From contig NZ_LR027842.1 in the NCBI RefSeq assembly GCF_900607225.1, positions 3,034,292 to 3,098,291 of the forward strand: a DNA stretch of 64,000 nt. Reading direction: 5' to 3'. The notes beneath the pieces are model-generated. The model worked only from the letters and a program-made list of their open reading frames with translations. It had not been told where the DNA came from and did not search any database. Numbering within the stretch: position 1 is the stretch's first letter; the number at the start of each line of letters is the position of its first letter. Shown in pieces: positions 8,193 to 16,002 of this stretch. The translations under genes and the position numbers were made by a program. Source of the stretch: [Pseudopropionibacterium] massiliense. GTDB lineage: Bacteria > Actinomycetota > Actinomycetes > Propionibacteriales > Propionibacteriaceae.

Positions 8193-9326
8193 TCACAGCG
8201 ACATGTCGACCACCGCCCTGCCGGTGATCTGGCCGTCGTGGAGCTGCTGGTACCCGGCGGCGACCTCGTCGAGGCCGTAGCGGCGGCTGACGATGTGCCG
8301 GTAGTTGATGACACCGGCGGCGGCCATCCGCACCACCTCGGGCAGGTCGCGGCGGGTCCTGGCCCCGTAGGAACCGATGATCGACTGCGACCTGCGCACC
8401 GTGCGGTTGATCTCCACCTCCGCCTTCTGCACCCCGGCGCCCAGCCCGATCGGCACCATCCGGCCGCCGTCGCGCAGCACGTCGAGCGCGGTGAGCCAGG
8501 TCTGCGGCCGCCCCAGCACCTCGAAGGCGACGTCGACGCCCCGGCCTCCCGTCAGCCCCATCACGGCCTCGCGGGCGTCCACCCTCGCCGAGTTCACCGT
8601 GTCGGTGGCGCCCAGTTCGACGGCCGCCTCCAGTTTGTCGTCGGCGACGTCGATCGCGATGATCCGGCGGGCCCCGAAGGCCTTGGCGATCTGGATCACG
8701 TTCGACCCGACGCCGCCGGTGGCGACCACCGCGACGGTCTCGCCGTAGCGCAGGTCGGCGCCGCGCCGCACCGCGCCGTAGGCGGTCATGGCCGCGCAAC
8801 CCAGGATCGCCCCGGCGACGGGGTCGACGTCGCCGGGCAGCTTCGCGACGGAGGTCGAGGGGATGACGCAGTACTCGGCCAGTCCGCCCATCGAGTACAT
8901 CCAGATGGGGTTGCCGTCGAGGTCGAACAGGCGGGTGGTGTCGTCGTAGAGGCGGCCCTTGAGCCGGTTGAGGGAGAAGAACGGCTCGCACAGGTCGTCG
9001 CGGCCGGCGGCGCAGGATTCGCACTGCCCGCAGGGCATCAGGAATCCCCCGGCCACCCGGTCGCCGACGGAGAGCCCGGCGTGTTCGTTGTGGGGCCCGA
9101 TCTCCACCACCTCGCCCGCCACCTCGTGGCCCAGGACGCAGGGGGTGGGGAAGGCGATGGCCCCGCTGATGACGTGCAGGTCGGAGTGACACATTCCGCA
9201 GGCGGAGACCTTGACCAGTACCTCGCCGTTCCTGGGCCGCGGGGTGCGGATGGTTTCCACCTTCATGCCGTCGGCGACGTCTCGCAGGACGGCGGCTCTC
9301 ATCGTCTCGGGGATGGTCGGGGTCAT
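8193..9326 (-). CDS. Zinc-dependent alcohol dehydrogenase (MDR superfamily)
   Basis: A 377-residue medium-chain dehydrogenase. The catalytic zinc site appears as CGMCHSDLH and GHEVAGEV. The structural zinc loop reads CGQCESCAAGRDDLC (four cysteines), and the cofactor loop is ATGGVGSNVIQIAKAFGA. It probably interconverts an alcohol and an aldehyde or ketone with NAD(P); substrate is unknown. The ATG at 9326 has GAAGGAG about 11 bases upstream, slightly far, and a GTG nine bases earlier is possible. A perfect operator-like palindrome lies in its upstream region. Confidence 0.92.
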   Translation of the reverse strand: MTPTIPETMRAAVLRDVADGMKVETIRTPRPRNGEVLVKVSACGMCHSDLHVISGAIAFPTPCVLGHEVAGEVVEIGPHNEHAGLSVGDRVAGGFLMPCGQCESCAAGRDDLCEPFFSLNRLKGRLYDDTTRLFDLDGNPIWMYSMGGLAEYCVIPSTSVAKLPGDVDPVAGAILGCAAMTAYGAVRRGADLRYGETVAVVATGGVGSNVIQIAKAFGARRIIAIDVADDKLEAAVELGATDTVNSARVDAREAVMGLTGGRGVDVAFEVLGRPQTWLTALDVLRDGGRMVPIGLGAGVQKAEVEINRTVRRSQSIIGSYGARTRRDLPEVVRMAAAGVINYRHIVSRRYGLDEVAAGYQQLHDGQITGRAVVDMSL

Positions 9327-9391
9327 GGGGATCACAGCTCCTTCGCTACTTCCCGGCAGGGGTTCGAAAGATGCTACGCCCGTCACCACGA

Positions 9392-9407
9392 AATGTCTAG
9401 ACAAATT
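9392..9407. promoter_or_regulatory. GntR-like operator palindrome upstream of the alcohol dehydrogenase
   Basis: The core TGTCTAGACA at 9394-9403 is perfectly symmetric, with AA and AA on its flanks. TGTCTAGACA-type palindromes are bound by HutC-subfamily GntR repressors. It lies about 70 bases upstream of the dehydrogenase start. No GntR gene is in the window, so the regulator would act in trans. Confidence 0.45.
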
Positions 9408-9490
9408 GGTGTTTTGTTCGCTCTGAACGCGCGAGATGCACACCTGTCCACACCGCCCGCCCCACGAGCCCCGCCCCGCCCGAACCGAAA

Positions 9491-9550
9491 CGCCAGCCCT
9501 GCGGGCGAACGCCTGCGCTGTAGCGCTGGCGGACGACGACAGGGCTGGCG
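9491..9550. repeat. Intergenic palindromic repeat, copy B
   Basis: Outer stem CGCCAGCCCTG (9491-9501) with CAGGGCTGGCG (9540-9550); inner stem GCGCT/AGCGC at 9515-9519 and 9522-9526. It has the same fold and spacing as 1414-1473, with both sides of the outer stem changed together. The rest of the 304-base gap 9327-9630 holds the GntR-like operator and nothing else I can name. Confidence 0.75.
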
Positions 9551-9630
9551 TTCCCGGAGGGAAGGCCAGCACTCGGCGACAGGACCAGCGACTCGCGGGG
9601 CGACCGGCCGCCGCACGGGCGGGCCGACCC

Positions 9631-10818
9631 TCACGAACCCCAGGTGGTGCGACCCGTCACCTCCGGGACGTCGTGCCAGCGGCCGTCGGCGGCCGAGGCG
9701 ACGGCGGCCTCGTCGATCTCGGCGGCCGCCCAGCCGTCGGCCACGGACGGGGCGAGCTGCTCGCCGGTCAGCACCGACTCGATGAACTGCGCCGCCTCGA
9801 CGGTCTTCATGTCGTCGAAGCCCATGGACGTGCCCGCCCCGGGCTGGAAGATGCTGAACGACGGGAAGTCGGGTCCGGCCATCACGCGCGTGTAGCCCTG
9901 GAACTCCTGGTCGCGGCCCGCGCAGACTAGGAGGTCGTTGAGGTGCTCGAAGTTCCACCGAAGCGACCCGTTGGTCCCGTAGACCTCGACGACGTACTCG
10001 GCGCGCGGCCCCACCGCCACCCGGCTGGCCTCCATGGTCGCGACCGCCCCGCCCTCGAGGCGCGCCAGCACCGCCACCCAGTCCTCGTTCTCGACGGGGC
10101 CGAGTTCGTCGGAGACCTCCCAGCCGGAGTGCCCGATGCCGGCCTTGGTGGGGATGGGGCGTTCGGAGATGAACTGCGCCGACGTCGCGGTCACGGATTC
10201 GATGCGCCCGGCGAGGTACTGCACCAGGTCGGCGCCGTGGCTGAGGAGGTCGCCGATGACACCAGAGCCACCCTTGTCGCGGCTGTGGCGCCAGGTCAGC
10301 GGCCCGTCGGGCGACGACCCGTAGTCGGCGATCAGCCAGCAGCGCACGTTGGTGACGCGCCCGATCCGGCCGTCGCGGATGAGCTGCCGGGCGCGTTCGA
10401 TGGCGGGCGTGTGGCGGTAGTTGAAGCCAACCGCGGTGATCAGCCCGGCGGCCTCGGCGGCCTCGGCGATTTGGCGCGACTGCGCCGCCGAGACCCCCAT
10501 GGGTTTCTCGATCCAGAACGGTTTCCCGGCGGCGACGGCGGCCAGGGCGATCTCGTGGTGGAGGAAGTTCGGGGAGCAGATGCTCACGACGTCGACCTCG
10601 GGGTCGGCGAGCAGCTCGTGGTAGTCGGCGTAGGCCCGTTCGAAGCCGAGGGCAGTGACGGCCTCGTCGCGGGCCTCCTCCACGGGGTCGCAGGCGGCGA
10701 CGAGACGCACCTCGACCCCCAGGCCCCGGTAGCGCTCCGCCAGGGCGCGGTAGCTGCGGGCGTGCAGCCTGCCCATCCACCCGAGGCTGATGACCCCCAC
10801 ACCGATCCGCTTGCTCAT
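9631..10818 (-). CDS. Gfo/Idh/MocA-family oxidoreductase
   Basis: A 395-residue NAD(P)-dependent sugar or cyclitol dehydrogenase. The N-terminal Rossmann segment reads GVGVISLGWMGRLHARSYRAL, and FWIEKPMGVSAAQ is the conserved EKP motif holding the catalytic lysine. A C-terminal alpha/beta substrate domain follows. AGGGAGA precedes the ATG at 10818. It stands alone on the minus strand, so substrate is open (inositol, glucose-fructose and related sugars are all possible). Confidence 0.9.
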   Translation of the reverse strand: MSKRIGVGVISLGWMGRLHARSYRALAERYRGLGVEVRLVAACDPVEEARDEAVTALGFERAYADYHELLADPEVDVVSICSPNFLHHEIALAAVAAGKPFWIEKPMGVSAAQSRQIAEAAEAAGLITAVGFNYRHTPAIERARQLIRDGRIGRVTNVRCWLIADYGSSPDGPLTWRHSRDKGGSGVIGDLLSHGADLVQYLAGRIESVTATSAQFISERPIPTKAGIGHSGWEVSDELGPVENEDWVAVLARLEGGAVATMEASRVAVGPRAEYVVEVYGTNGSLRWNFEHLNDLLVCAGRDQEFQGYTRVMAGPDFPSFSIFQPGAGTSMGFDDMKTVEAAQFIESVLTGEQLAPSVADGWAAAEIDEAAVASAADGRWHDVPEVTGRTTWGS

Positions 10819-11028
10819 GTTGTTCTCCCTGGTTCAGGGGCCGGCCCCTGCGGCGACCCACATGTCCGAACATACCAAGAGCCTCCTGTTGCGGATCCTT
10901 TGCCAAACCCAAACCCCGGCCACGGCAGGAAGCCAACCGCCCCGTTGGCTCCCGCGCCGACCGGGCGAGGATGGATGACCGCCACGTGGATGTATGCGTA
11001 CGCCGACATCGCCGGTAGGGTGGGTGGC

Positions 11029-11595
11029 GTGACCTCCATGATCGACGAGGCCGGTGTCGACGCCCTGCTCACCGCTCTGCTCGACCATGGACTGGAGCGG
11101 GTGGCGGCCGAACACCGGCCGGCCGTGACCGCGGCGCTGCGTCGGATGCTGAACAGCGACCAGCCGGGCGTGGTGGCCCAGCACCTCACCCGCGGCAGCC
11201 GCCCCGAACGGTTCGGACAGCACTGGGACCACAAGCCGACCCTGCTGCGTGCCTTCGCCCGCGGGGGCCGGGTGGCCGACGAACACGCCCGCGACCGCCT
11301 GCGTCACCTGGGATCCGCCACCAGCCTGACCCGCCCTCAGGTCGCCCGCCGGCTTCGCGACATGATGGAGATCCTCGACCTGGATGCAACGGCCCTGGCC
11401 GAGGAGGCAGAACGACTGCGCGTGGCGGATCATGACGACCTGTTCGACCGGCCAAGTACGCACGAGCGGATCACACCCGCCAGTGTTAACCGGGTACTGG
11501 AGGGCGCGGCGCCCCCGCGGCCGGGACAGCTGGCCTTCATCCTCAGGGCCGCGCACATGGACGTGGGCCGGGTGCAAGGTAGTGAGGATGCTTGA
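11029..11595 (+). CDS. HipB-like antitoxin/regulator
   Basis: A protein of about 188 residues that overlaps a hipA-like gene by eight bases, so it is best read as the antitoxin or DNA-binding partner. The C-terminal half has a degenerate helix-turn-helix pattern (LDATALAEEAERL, then ITPASVNRVLEG and QLAFILRAAHM). The GTG at 11029 lies eight bases after TAGGGT, which could be the -10 of a leaderless transcript; ATGs at 10990 and 11038 are alternatives. Because its partner is truncated, it may now be an orphan regulator. Confidence 0.6.
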   Translation: MTSMIDEAGVDALLTALLDHGLERVAAEHRPAVTAALRRMLNSDQPGVVAQHLTRGSRPERFGQHWDHKPTLLRAFARGGRVADEHARDRLRHLGSATSLTRPQVARRLRDMMEILDLDATALAEEAERLRVADHDDLFDRPSTHERITPASVNRVLEGAAPPRPGQLAFILRAAHMDVGRVQGSEDA

Positions 11596-12430
11596 GGTCC
11601 TCGAGTGTTGGCTGCACGGCGATCACGTCGGACGCTTCGAAAGACAGACCGGTCGCGCTGCCCGGCTGGTCTACGACGCCGACGCCACCCGCGTCGTCTC
11701 GCTGTCATTGCCGATCGACGCTCCGGCCCCAGACGGCGCGGCCGAACACTACCTGCGTGGCCTGCTGCCCGAGGACCCGGTGGCGCTGCGCGACATGATG
11801 AGGGCCTCGGGTGCCACCAGCACCGACACCTTCGAGTTGTTGCGCCAGGTCGGCGGTGACGTCGCCGGGGCCGTGCAGCTCACCGCACCGGGCAGCGAGC
11901 CCAGAAGCGATCCGGACCACGAACCGTTGATCGCCACCACGGCCGATATCGGGGCATGGATCGCCGGAATCAAGGCCAGGCCCACGGCCTCGGCCTTCGC
12001 CGGCGACTGGCCACTGCGGTTCTCGCTGGCCGGTGTCCAGGCCAAGTTCGCCCTGGCCCGCATCGGCGGCAGCTGGTACCGGCCCGACGCGCAAACCCCG
12101 TCCACCCACATCGTCAAACCCGGTGCCGCCCGGAACAAACACATCGAGGCATTCGAGGCCCGGGCAATGGACCTGGTCCGACGGGCCGGGTTCGCAGTCC
12201 CGCGAGCCCGCGTGGCGCACTTCGATGACCAGAGCGCCTATGTGGTCGAGCGTTTCGACCGCGAGCTCATGCCCTCAGGGTTCAGCCGCCGCCTCCACGT
12301 CGAGGACCTGCAACAGGCCCTGGGACGTGACCCCGAGGGCAAGTACCTCACGAGCCCCACCGACGCCATCGCCCTGCTGCGCCGCCACGACTCGGAACTG
12401 GCCTACTGTTTCGTCGAGGTCATCGGCCGG
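11588..12430 (+). pseudogene. Truncated hipA-like kinase toxin
   Basis: HipA kinases phosphorylate glutamyl-tRNA synthetase or similar targets. About 281 residues remain: the N-terminal HipA subdomain, then LRFSLAGVQAKFALAR, THIVKPG and AYVVERFDRE, which match the nucleotide-binding half. The homology stops near VEVI at about 12425, just before the N-x-D-x-H-x-K catalytic region that every active HipA needs. The frame then runs on to 12937 antisense to CRISPR genes, which I do not consider real coding sequence. The loss coincides with the end of the CRISPR operon, so a deletion or insertion event joined the two. Confidence 0.78.
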
Positions 12431-12484
12431 CCCCTCCTGCCGGGCGGCGCTCAACCACTCGGCGGTGCAGGAGGGGCAGGCCAT
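12430..12484 (-). pseudogene. Start of a truncated seventh downstream gene of the CRISPR operon
   Basis: Ten bases after the last intact CRISPR-operon gene, an ATG at 12484 with AGGTG upstream opens a frame beginning MACPSCTAEWLSAARQEG, which has a CxxC zinc-ribbon look. It then merges with antisense hipA sequence. I read it as the first few codons of a gene lost at the hipA junction. The evidence is spacing, the ribosome site and the first 18 residues only, so it could be chance. Confidence 0.3.
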
Positions 12485-12493
12485 GACGTCACC

Positions 12494-12916
12494 TCATCGC
12501 CTCATCGCCTCAGGGCAGTCGAACAGGTCCACGCGCGCCGGGGCCGTCACCCGCAGGATGTGCGCCGGCAGACCGTGCCAGTTCGCGTTGCCGTCGTCGC
12601 TGCGGAAGAACCGCTTGTCGCGGTGCAGCGACGGCAGGGTTCCCTCCCCAAGCGAGCCGAGCACATCGACGGTGGCCGGCTTCCAGTCGTCGCCGGGCGT
12701 GACGTCGGCGCGGCGCAGCCACAGGCCGGCGCACCGGTCGGTCTCCTCCCGCCACGCCGCCCAGTCGTTCCCGCCCCAGGCCCAGACGTGGCCGGTCGGG
12801 ATGACGTGTTCGGGCGGTTCGGGCGCGAAATGCCAGCCGGTGTGATCGGCCCAGGCGTAGGCGGTGAACTCCCCTTCCGGGCGTGCCGTGAGGGGGCGCG
12901 CGAACCAGTCAGCCAT
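12494..12916 (-). CDS. Small type III CRISPR-associated protein (possibly Csx19-like)
   Basis: A 140-residue soluble protein rich in Trp and Asp, last intact gene of the type III operon. It overlaps the preceding RAMP gene by eight bases, so it is almost certainly translated with it. Visible segments include HVWAWGGNDWAAWREE, LWLRRAD and RFFRSDDGNANWHG. III-D loci usually carry a small protein of this size (Csx19/TIGR03984), and I place it there tentatively; I cannot see a firm motif. A Cas11-type small subunit is another possibility. Confidence 0.55.
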   Translation of the reverse strand: MADWFARPLTARPEGEFTAYAWADHTGWHFAPEPPEHVIPTGHVWAWGGNDWAAWREETDRCAGLWLRRADVTPGDDWKPATVDVLGSLGEGTLPSLHRDKRFFRSDDGNANWHGLPAHILRVTAPARVDLFDCPEAMRR

Positions 12917-14165
12917 TGTCGGTGTCCTTCCGCTTGAGGGAGCCGAAACCGCGGGTCGTGCCGCCGCCGATTCCGATGATCTGCTCGTCGAGGTCACGGG
13001 CGACGGCCCTGAGGAGGTCGCGTTCCTCGTCGGTGAGCGGCTGCAGCTCGTGGATGCGCAGGCTCAGGGTGGAGCCGGGCGGCAGGTACTGCACCGAGTA
13101 CAGCGACCCGTGCGACGCATCCGCCGTCGTCTGCGAGTTCATCAGGCTGCCGCCGGAGATGCGGTCGATCGCGACCTGCGTCAGGAACGGCAACCCCGCC
13201 GACCCGGCTTCGCCGCCACCGGGCAGCCGCACCGGCGACGACTCGAACCGCAGGATCCCGCGCTTCCCGCCGTCGAGGGATTCCCCCTCCGTCCGCGCCG
13301 ACCCGAACAGTCGCTCGTCGATTCCCTTCTCCTCCCGGCCGGTCACCTTCAGGATGTGGGCGACGCGGTGCCGGAAAACACCGCGCCACGAGTCGGCGGG
13401 CATCTCGGTCTTGGTGTAGAGCACGTTGTTCTTGCCCGGTTTCGCATCCCGCGGGGGTTTGCCGTCTCCGATGTGCAGCGGGTCAACCACTTCGAAGCGA
13501 TACTCGATCGATGGCTTCGGCGACGGGGATTCGCCCTGCCGCATCTCCCAGCCGGTCAGTTCGGCATCGGGCGCGAGGCAGGCACGTCGCTCCTGGAGCC
13601 ACCAGGTCAGGCCGGCGGGATCGCGGCGGTCGATGGTGCGGTGGTGGATGGCGTGGAGGGTGCCCCAGCCCTGGTTGGATGTCCGTCGCCGCCCGACGAC
13701 CGGCCGCCATGTGGCCGCCAGGTCCAGGAAGGCGTCGAGCGTTGCAGTCTCGGCGTCGTCGCGGTCCCACAGCAGCCACCACTGCACCCGCGTGCCGCCG
13801 GGAATCACCTCGCGGGTGAACAGGTGGCCCCCTTTGGCGGCGCGCCGGTGGCCGTCGATGGCGACTCCCGTGGCCTCTTCGGGCGCTTTCGCCTCGACGA
13901 CGTTCGCACCGAGGGCCCGGAGCTGCGACGGCGACGTCTCCCCGCCCTTCTCGGCCCCCAGATAACGGGAGGCCGCCTCGCCGAGGTGGTCGCGCAGGCT
14001 GCCGACGAGGGAGGTCGCCGGCAGGTACACCGACCCGTCGGGCCTGCGCTGGATGGGCGCCTGGACCGCATCCTCACCAGTGGTCCCGGCGCGCGTGAAC
14101 GCGCCGACCGCCCACGGGGTGTCGATGGTGAGGTCGAACCGCATCAAGGTCGCGTAGCGGGGCAT
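12909..14165 (-). CDS. Type III CRISPR RAMP protein with two RAMP domains
   Basis: A 418-residue Cas7-like backbone subunit expected to coat the crRNA and position target RNA. The first RAMP repeat starts at FDLTIDTPWAVGA, with LPATSLVGSLRDHLG near residue 50. The second starts near IEYRFEVVDPLHIGDG. The C-terminal glycine loop IGIGGGTTRGFGSLK is the classic RAMP signature. The start (ATG 14165) overlaps the Csx10-like stop in a TGATG, with AGGAGGA upstream; a GTG one codon earlier is possible. Acidic residues near the loops might be target-RNA cleavage residues, as in Csm3. Confidence 0.85.
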   Translation of the reverse strand: MPRYATLMRFDLTIDTPWAVGAFTRAGTTGEDAVQAPIQRRPDGSVYLPATSLVGSLRDHLGEAASRYLGAEKGGETSPSQLRALGANVVEAKAPEEATGVAIDGHRRAAKGGHLFTREVIPGGTRVQWWLLWDRDDAETATLDAFLDLAATWRPVVGRRRTSNQGWGTLHAIHHRTIDRRDPAGLTWWLQERRACLAPDAELTGWEMRQGESPSPKPSIEYRFEVVDPLHIGDGKPPRDAKPGKNNVLYTKTEMPADSWRGVFRHRVAHILKVTGREEKGIDERLFGSARTEGESLDGGKRGILRFESSPVRLPGGGEAGSAGLPFLTQVAIDRISGGSLMNSQTTADASHGSLYSVQYLPPGSTLSLRIHELQPLTDEERDLLRAVARDLDEQIIGIGGGTTRGFGSLKRKDTDNG

Positions 14166-15445
14166 CACTTCCTCCTTCCTTTCTTGTTCCTGCTCTTCTT
14201 CTTGCTGCCCGACCGCAATAGCCCGGCCAGCTGCCCCAGCTGCCGAGGCTCCATGCTGAGCAGCTCCCGGATTTTGTCGTGGAACTGGGACGGAGCCTTG
14301 TCCAGCACTCTTTGAAAGTTGCGCCGGGTCTTCTCCTCAGACACCTCGCTGGTATCCGAGAGGCTGATGCAGGACACGAACAGTTCCCCCTTGACGTCGC
14401 TCCATCGTTTGTGTTTCCGCAGCTCGGCGCTCTCCTGTTCCCACCACTCGGCCGTGACCTCAAACGACGGCCGGCTGGTCGGCTCCCAACCGGTGAGCGC
14501 AAGCTGGCCGTAGCCATCGATACGACGCCATCCGATGCCGCATCGGCGCAGCCGCCGCCAGCCGTCGGCGGTGAGACCGCCGACGACGAAACTCACCCCT
14601 GGCGCGAGCGCCCAGTCCGGCACCTTCGGCAGGTTGCTGCGCCCGTGCCAGCCGGTGACCAGCTCGCTGCGCACCCACTCGGGGCGACGGTTGAGAGTCA
14701 GGTTCTCGTCGCCGCTGACCCGCTGCAGCTCGCGCTCGACGTCGCCAAGGTCCAGGCTCGGCGCGCCCCACTCGTCGGTGATGATCGCAGGGCTGGTCAG
14801 GTGGATGGCGACGGGGCGGTCGTGCCACGTCAACGGTTTCTCCTCCAGCGGCGCGACGGTGGCGAGGGCGCGGCCCCGGTCCTGCGACCGGCCCTGCCCG
14901 ATCCGGACGGTGGCGTCGTGGAGCCAGGAGACGTCGGCGCTGGTCTCGATCTCGGCGATGTAGCGCGCGCCCTTCCCGACGTAGTCGCGGGAGTAGAGCC
15001 GCCCGTCCTCGGCGGTTTCGTCAGCGCGGAGCTGCACGCGGCCGCGCCGCACCGGGTCGGGCAGGTCGATCCACCCGGGCCTGGCCGTCAGCGGGCCCTC
15101 GCAGCGCGGGCACACCCCGGCGTCCAGGGTCTCACCCGAGGCGACGAACAGCGCACGGTCGTAGATGACCTCCCCGCATTCGGTCGTGGCGCGGTACTTG
15201 CAGATGACCTCGGAGGTGGTCCGCAGTCTCGCCCCGTCCGGGACGGCCTGGGTGACGAGGAGGTCGTGATCGAACAGAGCGGCGAAGTCGTCGGCGGAAT
15301 TGCACCCGCGCCACCACAGGGCGGCCAGGGCGCCCCGCAGCGTGGCTCCGGGGATCACCCGCTGGGTGGTGGTGTGGAACAGCGACTCGTTGCCGATGCC
15401 GATGCTGAACGGCGTCTGGAACTCCAGGGTCAGTTGGTATCTCAC
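14165..15445 (-). CDS. csx10: Csx10-like RAMP protein of a type III-D-like effector
   Basis: A 426-residue protein beginning YQLTLEFQTPFSIG, then RVIPGATLRGALAALWW, the pattern typical of Csx10 (Cas5-like, caps the 5' end of crRNA). A cysteine pair CPRCEG lies near residue 111, and the glycine loop RIGQGRSQDRGRA near residue 180. The last 110 residues are charged and helical, ending in a run of Lys/Arg. This tail is not typical and might replace the missing Cas11 small subunit (inference). It overlaps the upstream RAMP gene by four bases (ATGA). Confidence 0.78.
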   Translation of the reverse strand: MRYQLTLEFQTPFSIGIGNESLFHTTTQRVIPGATLRGALAALWWRGCNSADDFAALFDHDLLVTQAVPDGARLRTTSEVICKYRATTECGEVIYDRALFVASGETLDAGVCPRCEGPLTARPGWIDLPDPVRRGRVQLRADETAEDGRLYSRDYVGKGARYIAEIETSADVSWLHDATVRIGQGRSQDRGRALATVAPLEEKPLTWHDRPVAIHLTSPAIITDEWGAPSLDLGDVERELQRVSGDENLTLNRRPEWVRSELVTGWHGRSNLPKVPDWALAPGVSFVVGGLTADGWRRLRRCGIGWRRIDGYGQLALTGWEPTSRPSFEVTAEWWEQESAELRKHKRWSDVKGELFVSCISLSDTSEVSEEKTRRNFQRVLDKAPSQFHDKIRELLSMEPRQLGQLAGLLRSGSKKKSRNKKGRRK

Positions 15446-16002
15446 GACTCCTCCTTCACGGTCAGCAAGGCGCGACTGTCGTCGTCGGTCCAGGGTTCGG
15501 CGTCGCGGATCGTGACCCAGCCGAAACCGCGACGCCGGTTCAGCCCGATGCTCACGACGTCACGGGCCGCGGCCCGCAGCACCAGGACGAGCAGCTTCGG
15601 GGGCTCGCCCCGGCCGTCCCAGGCGATGGTGAACTCGCCCGCTGCGGCCCAGCACTGTTGGCCCGCAACGAGGGCGCGTTCCTCGGCGCGGCCGTGCTCG
15701 TCGACGCGCACCCGGTTCCACAGCGACGGCTCGACGCCGTGCTTCAGCGACCCGGTGCCGACGCGCTCCACGGCGACATCGGAGAAGATCCAGTCGCTGC
15801 CCCTGCGGGCGGTTCCGAACACCTCGCCCACGAGGGGCCTCGGCAGGCCGAGCCAGTGCAACGCATGGGCGCGCAGCAGCCCCTTGACCGCGGAGCTGGG
15901 GAACGGGGTTTCCTCGTCGATCGTGTGGTCCAGACCGTCGATGGCCTTGCCGGAGCTGATCACGAACGGCGTGTGGAACTCCACGTCGAACCTCAATCTC
16001 AT
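15442..16002 (-). CDS. Single-domain type III RAMP protein (Csm3-like, Cas7)
   Basis: A 186-residue RAMP protein. It starts RFDVEFHTPFVISSG and carries SSAVKGLLRAHAL, the conserved helix after the first strand. It ends in the glycine loop LNRRRGFGWVTI. The size matches the multi-copy backbone Cas7 subunit. It overlaps cas10 by four bases (ATGA), so translation is coupled. A candidate cleavage Asp lies around GLDHTIDEETP, but I cannot assign it with certainty. Confidence 0.85.
   Translation of the reverse strand: MRLRFDVEFHTPFVISSGKAIDGLDHTIDEETPFPSSAVKGLLRAHALHWLGLPRPLVGEVFGTARRGSDWIFSDVAVERVGTGSLKHGVEPSLWNRVRVDEHGRAEERALVAGQQCWAAAGEFTIAWDGRGEPPKLLVLVLRAAARDVVSIGLNRRRGFGWVTIRDAEPWTDDDSRALLTVKEES

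Noticed and set aside
12490..12520. CTCATCGC tandem repeat as a possible CRISPR array trace
   Set aside because: Only two and a half 8-base units with no spacers.
12431..12937. Continuation of the hipA frame to 12937
   Set aside because: Protein character changes at about 12425 and the rest is antisense to the small CRISPR protein and RAMP gene.
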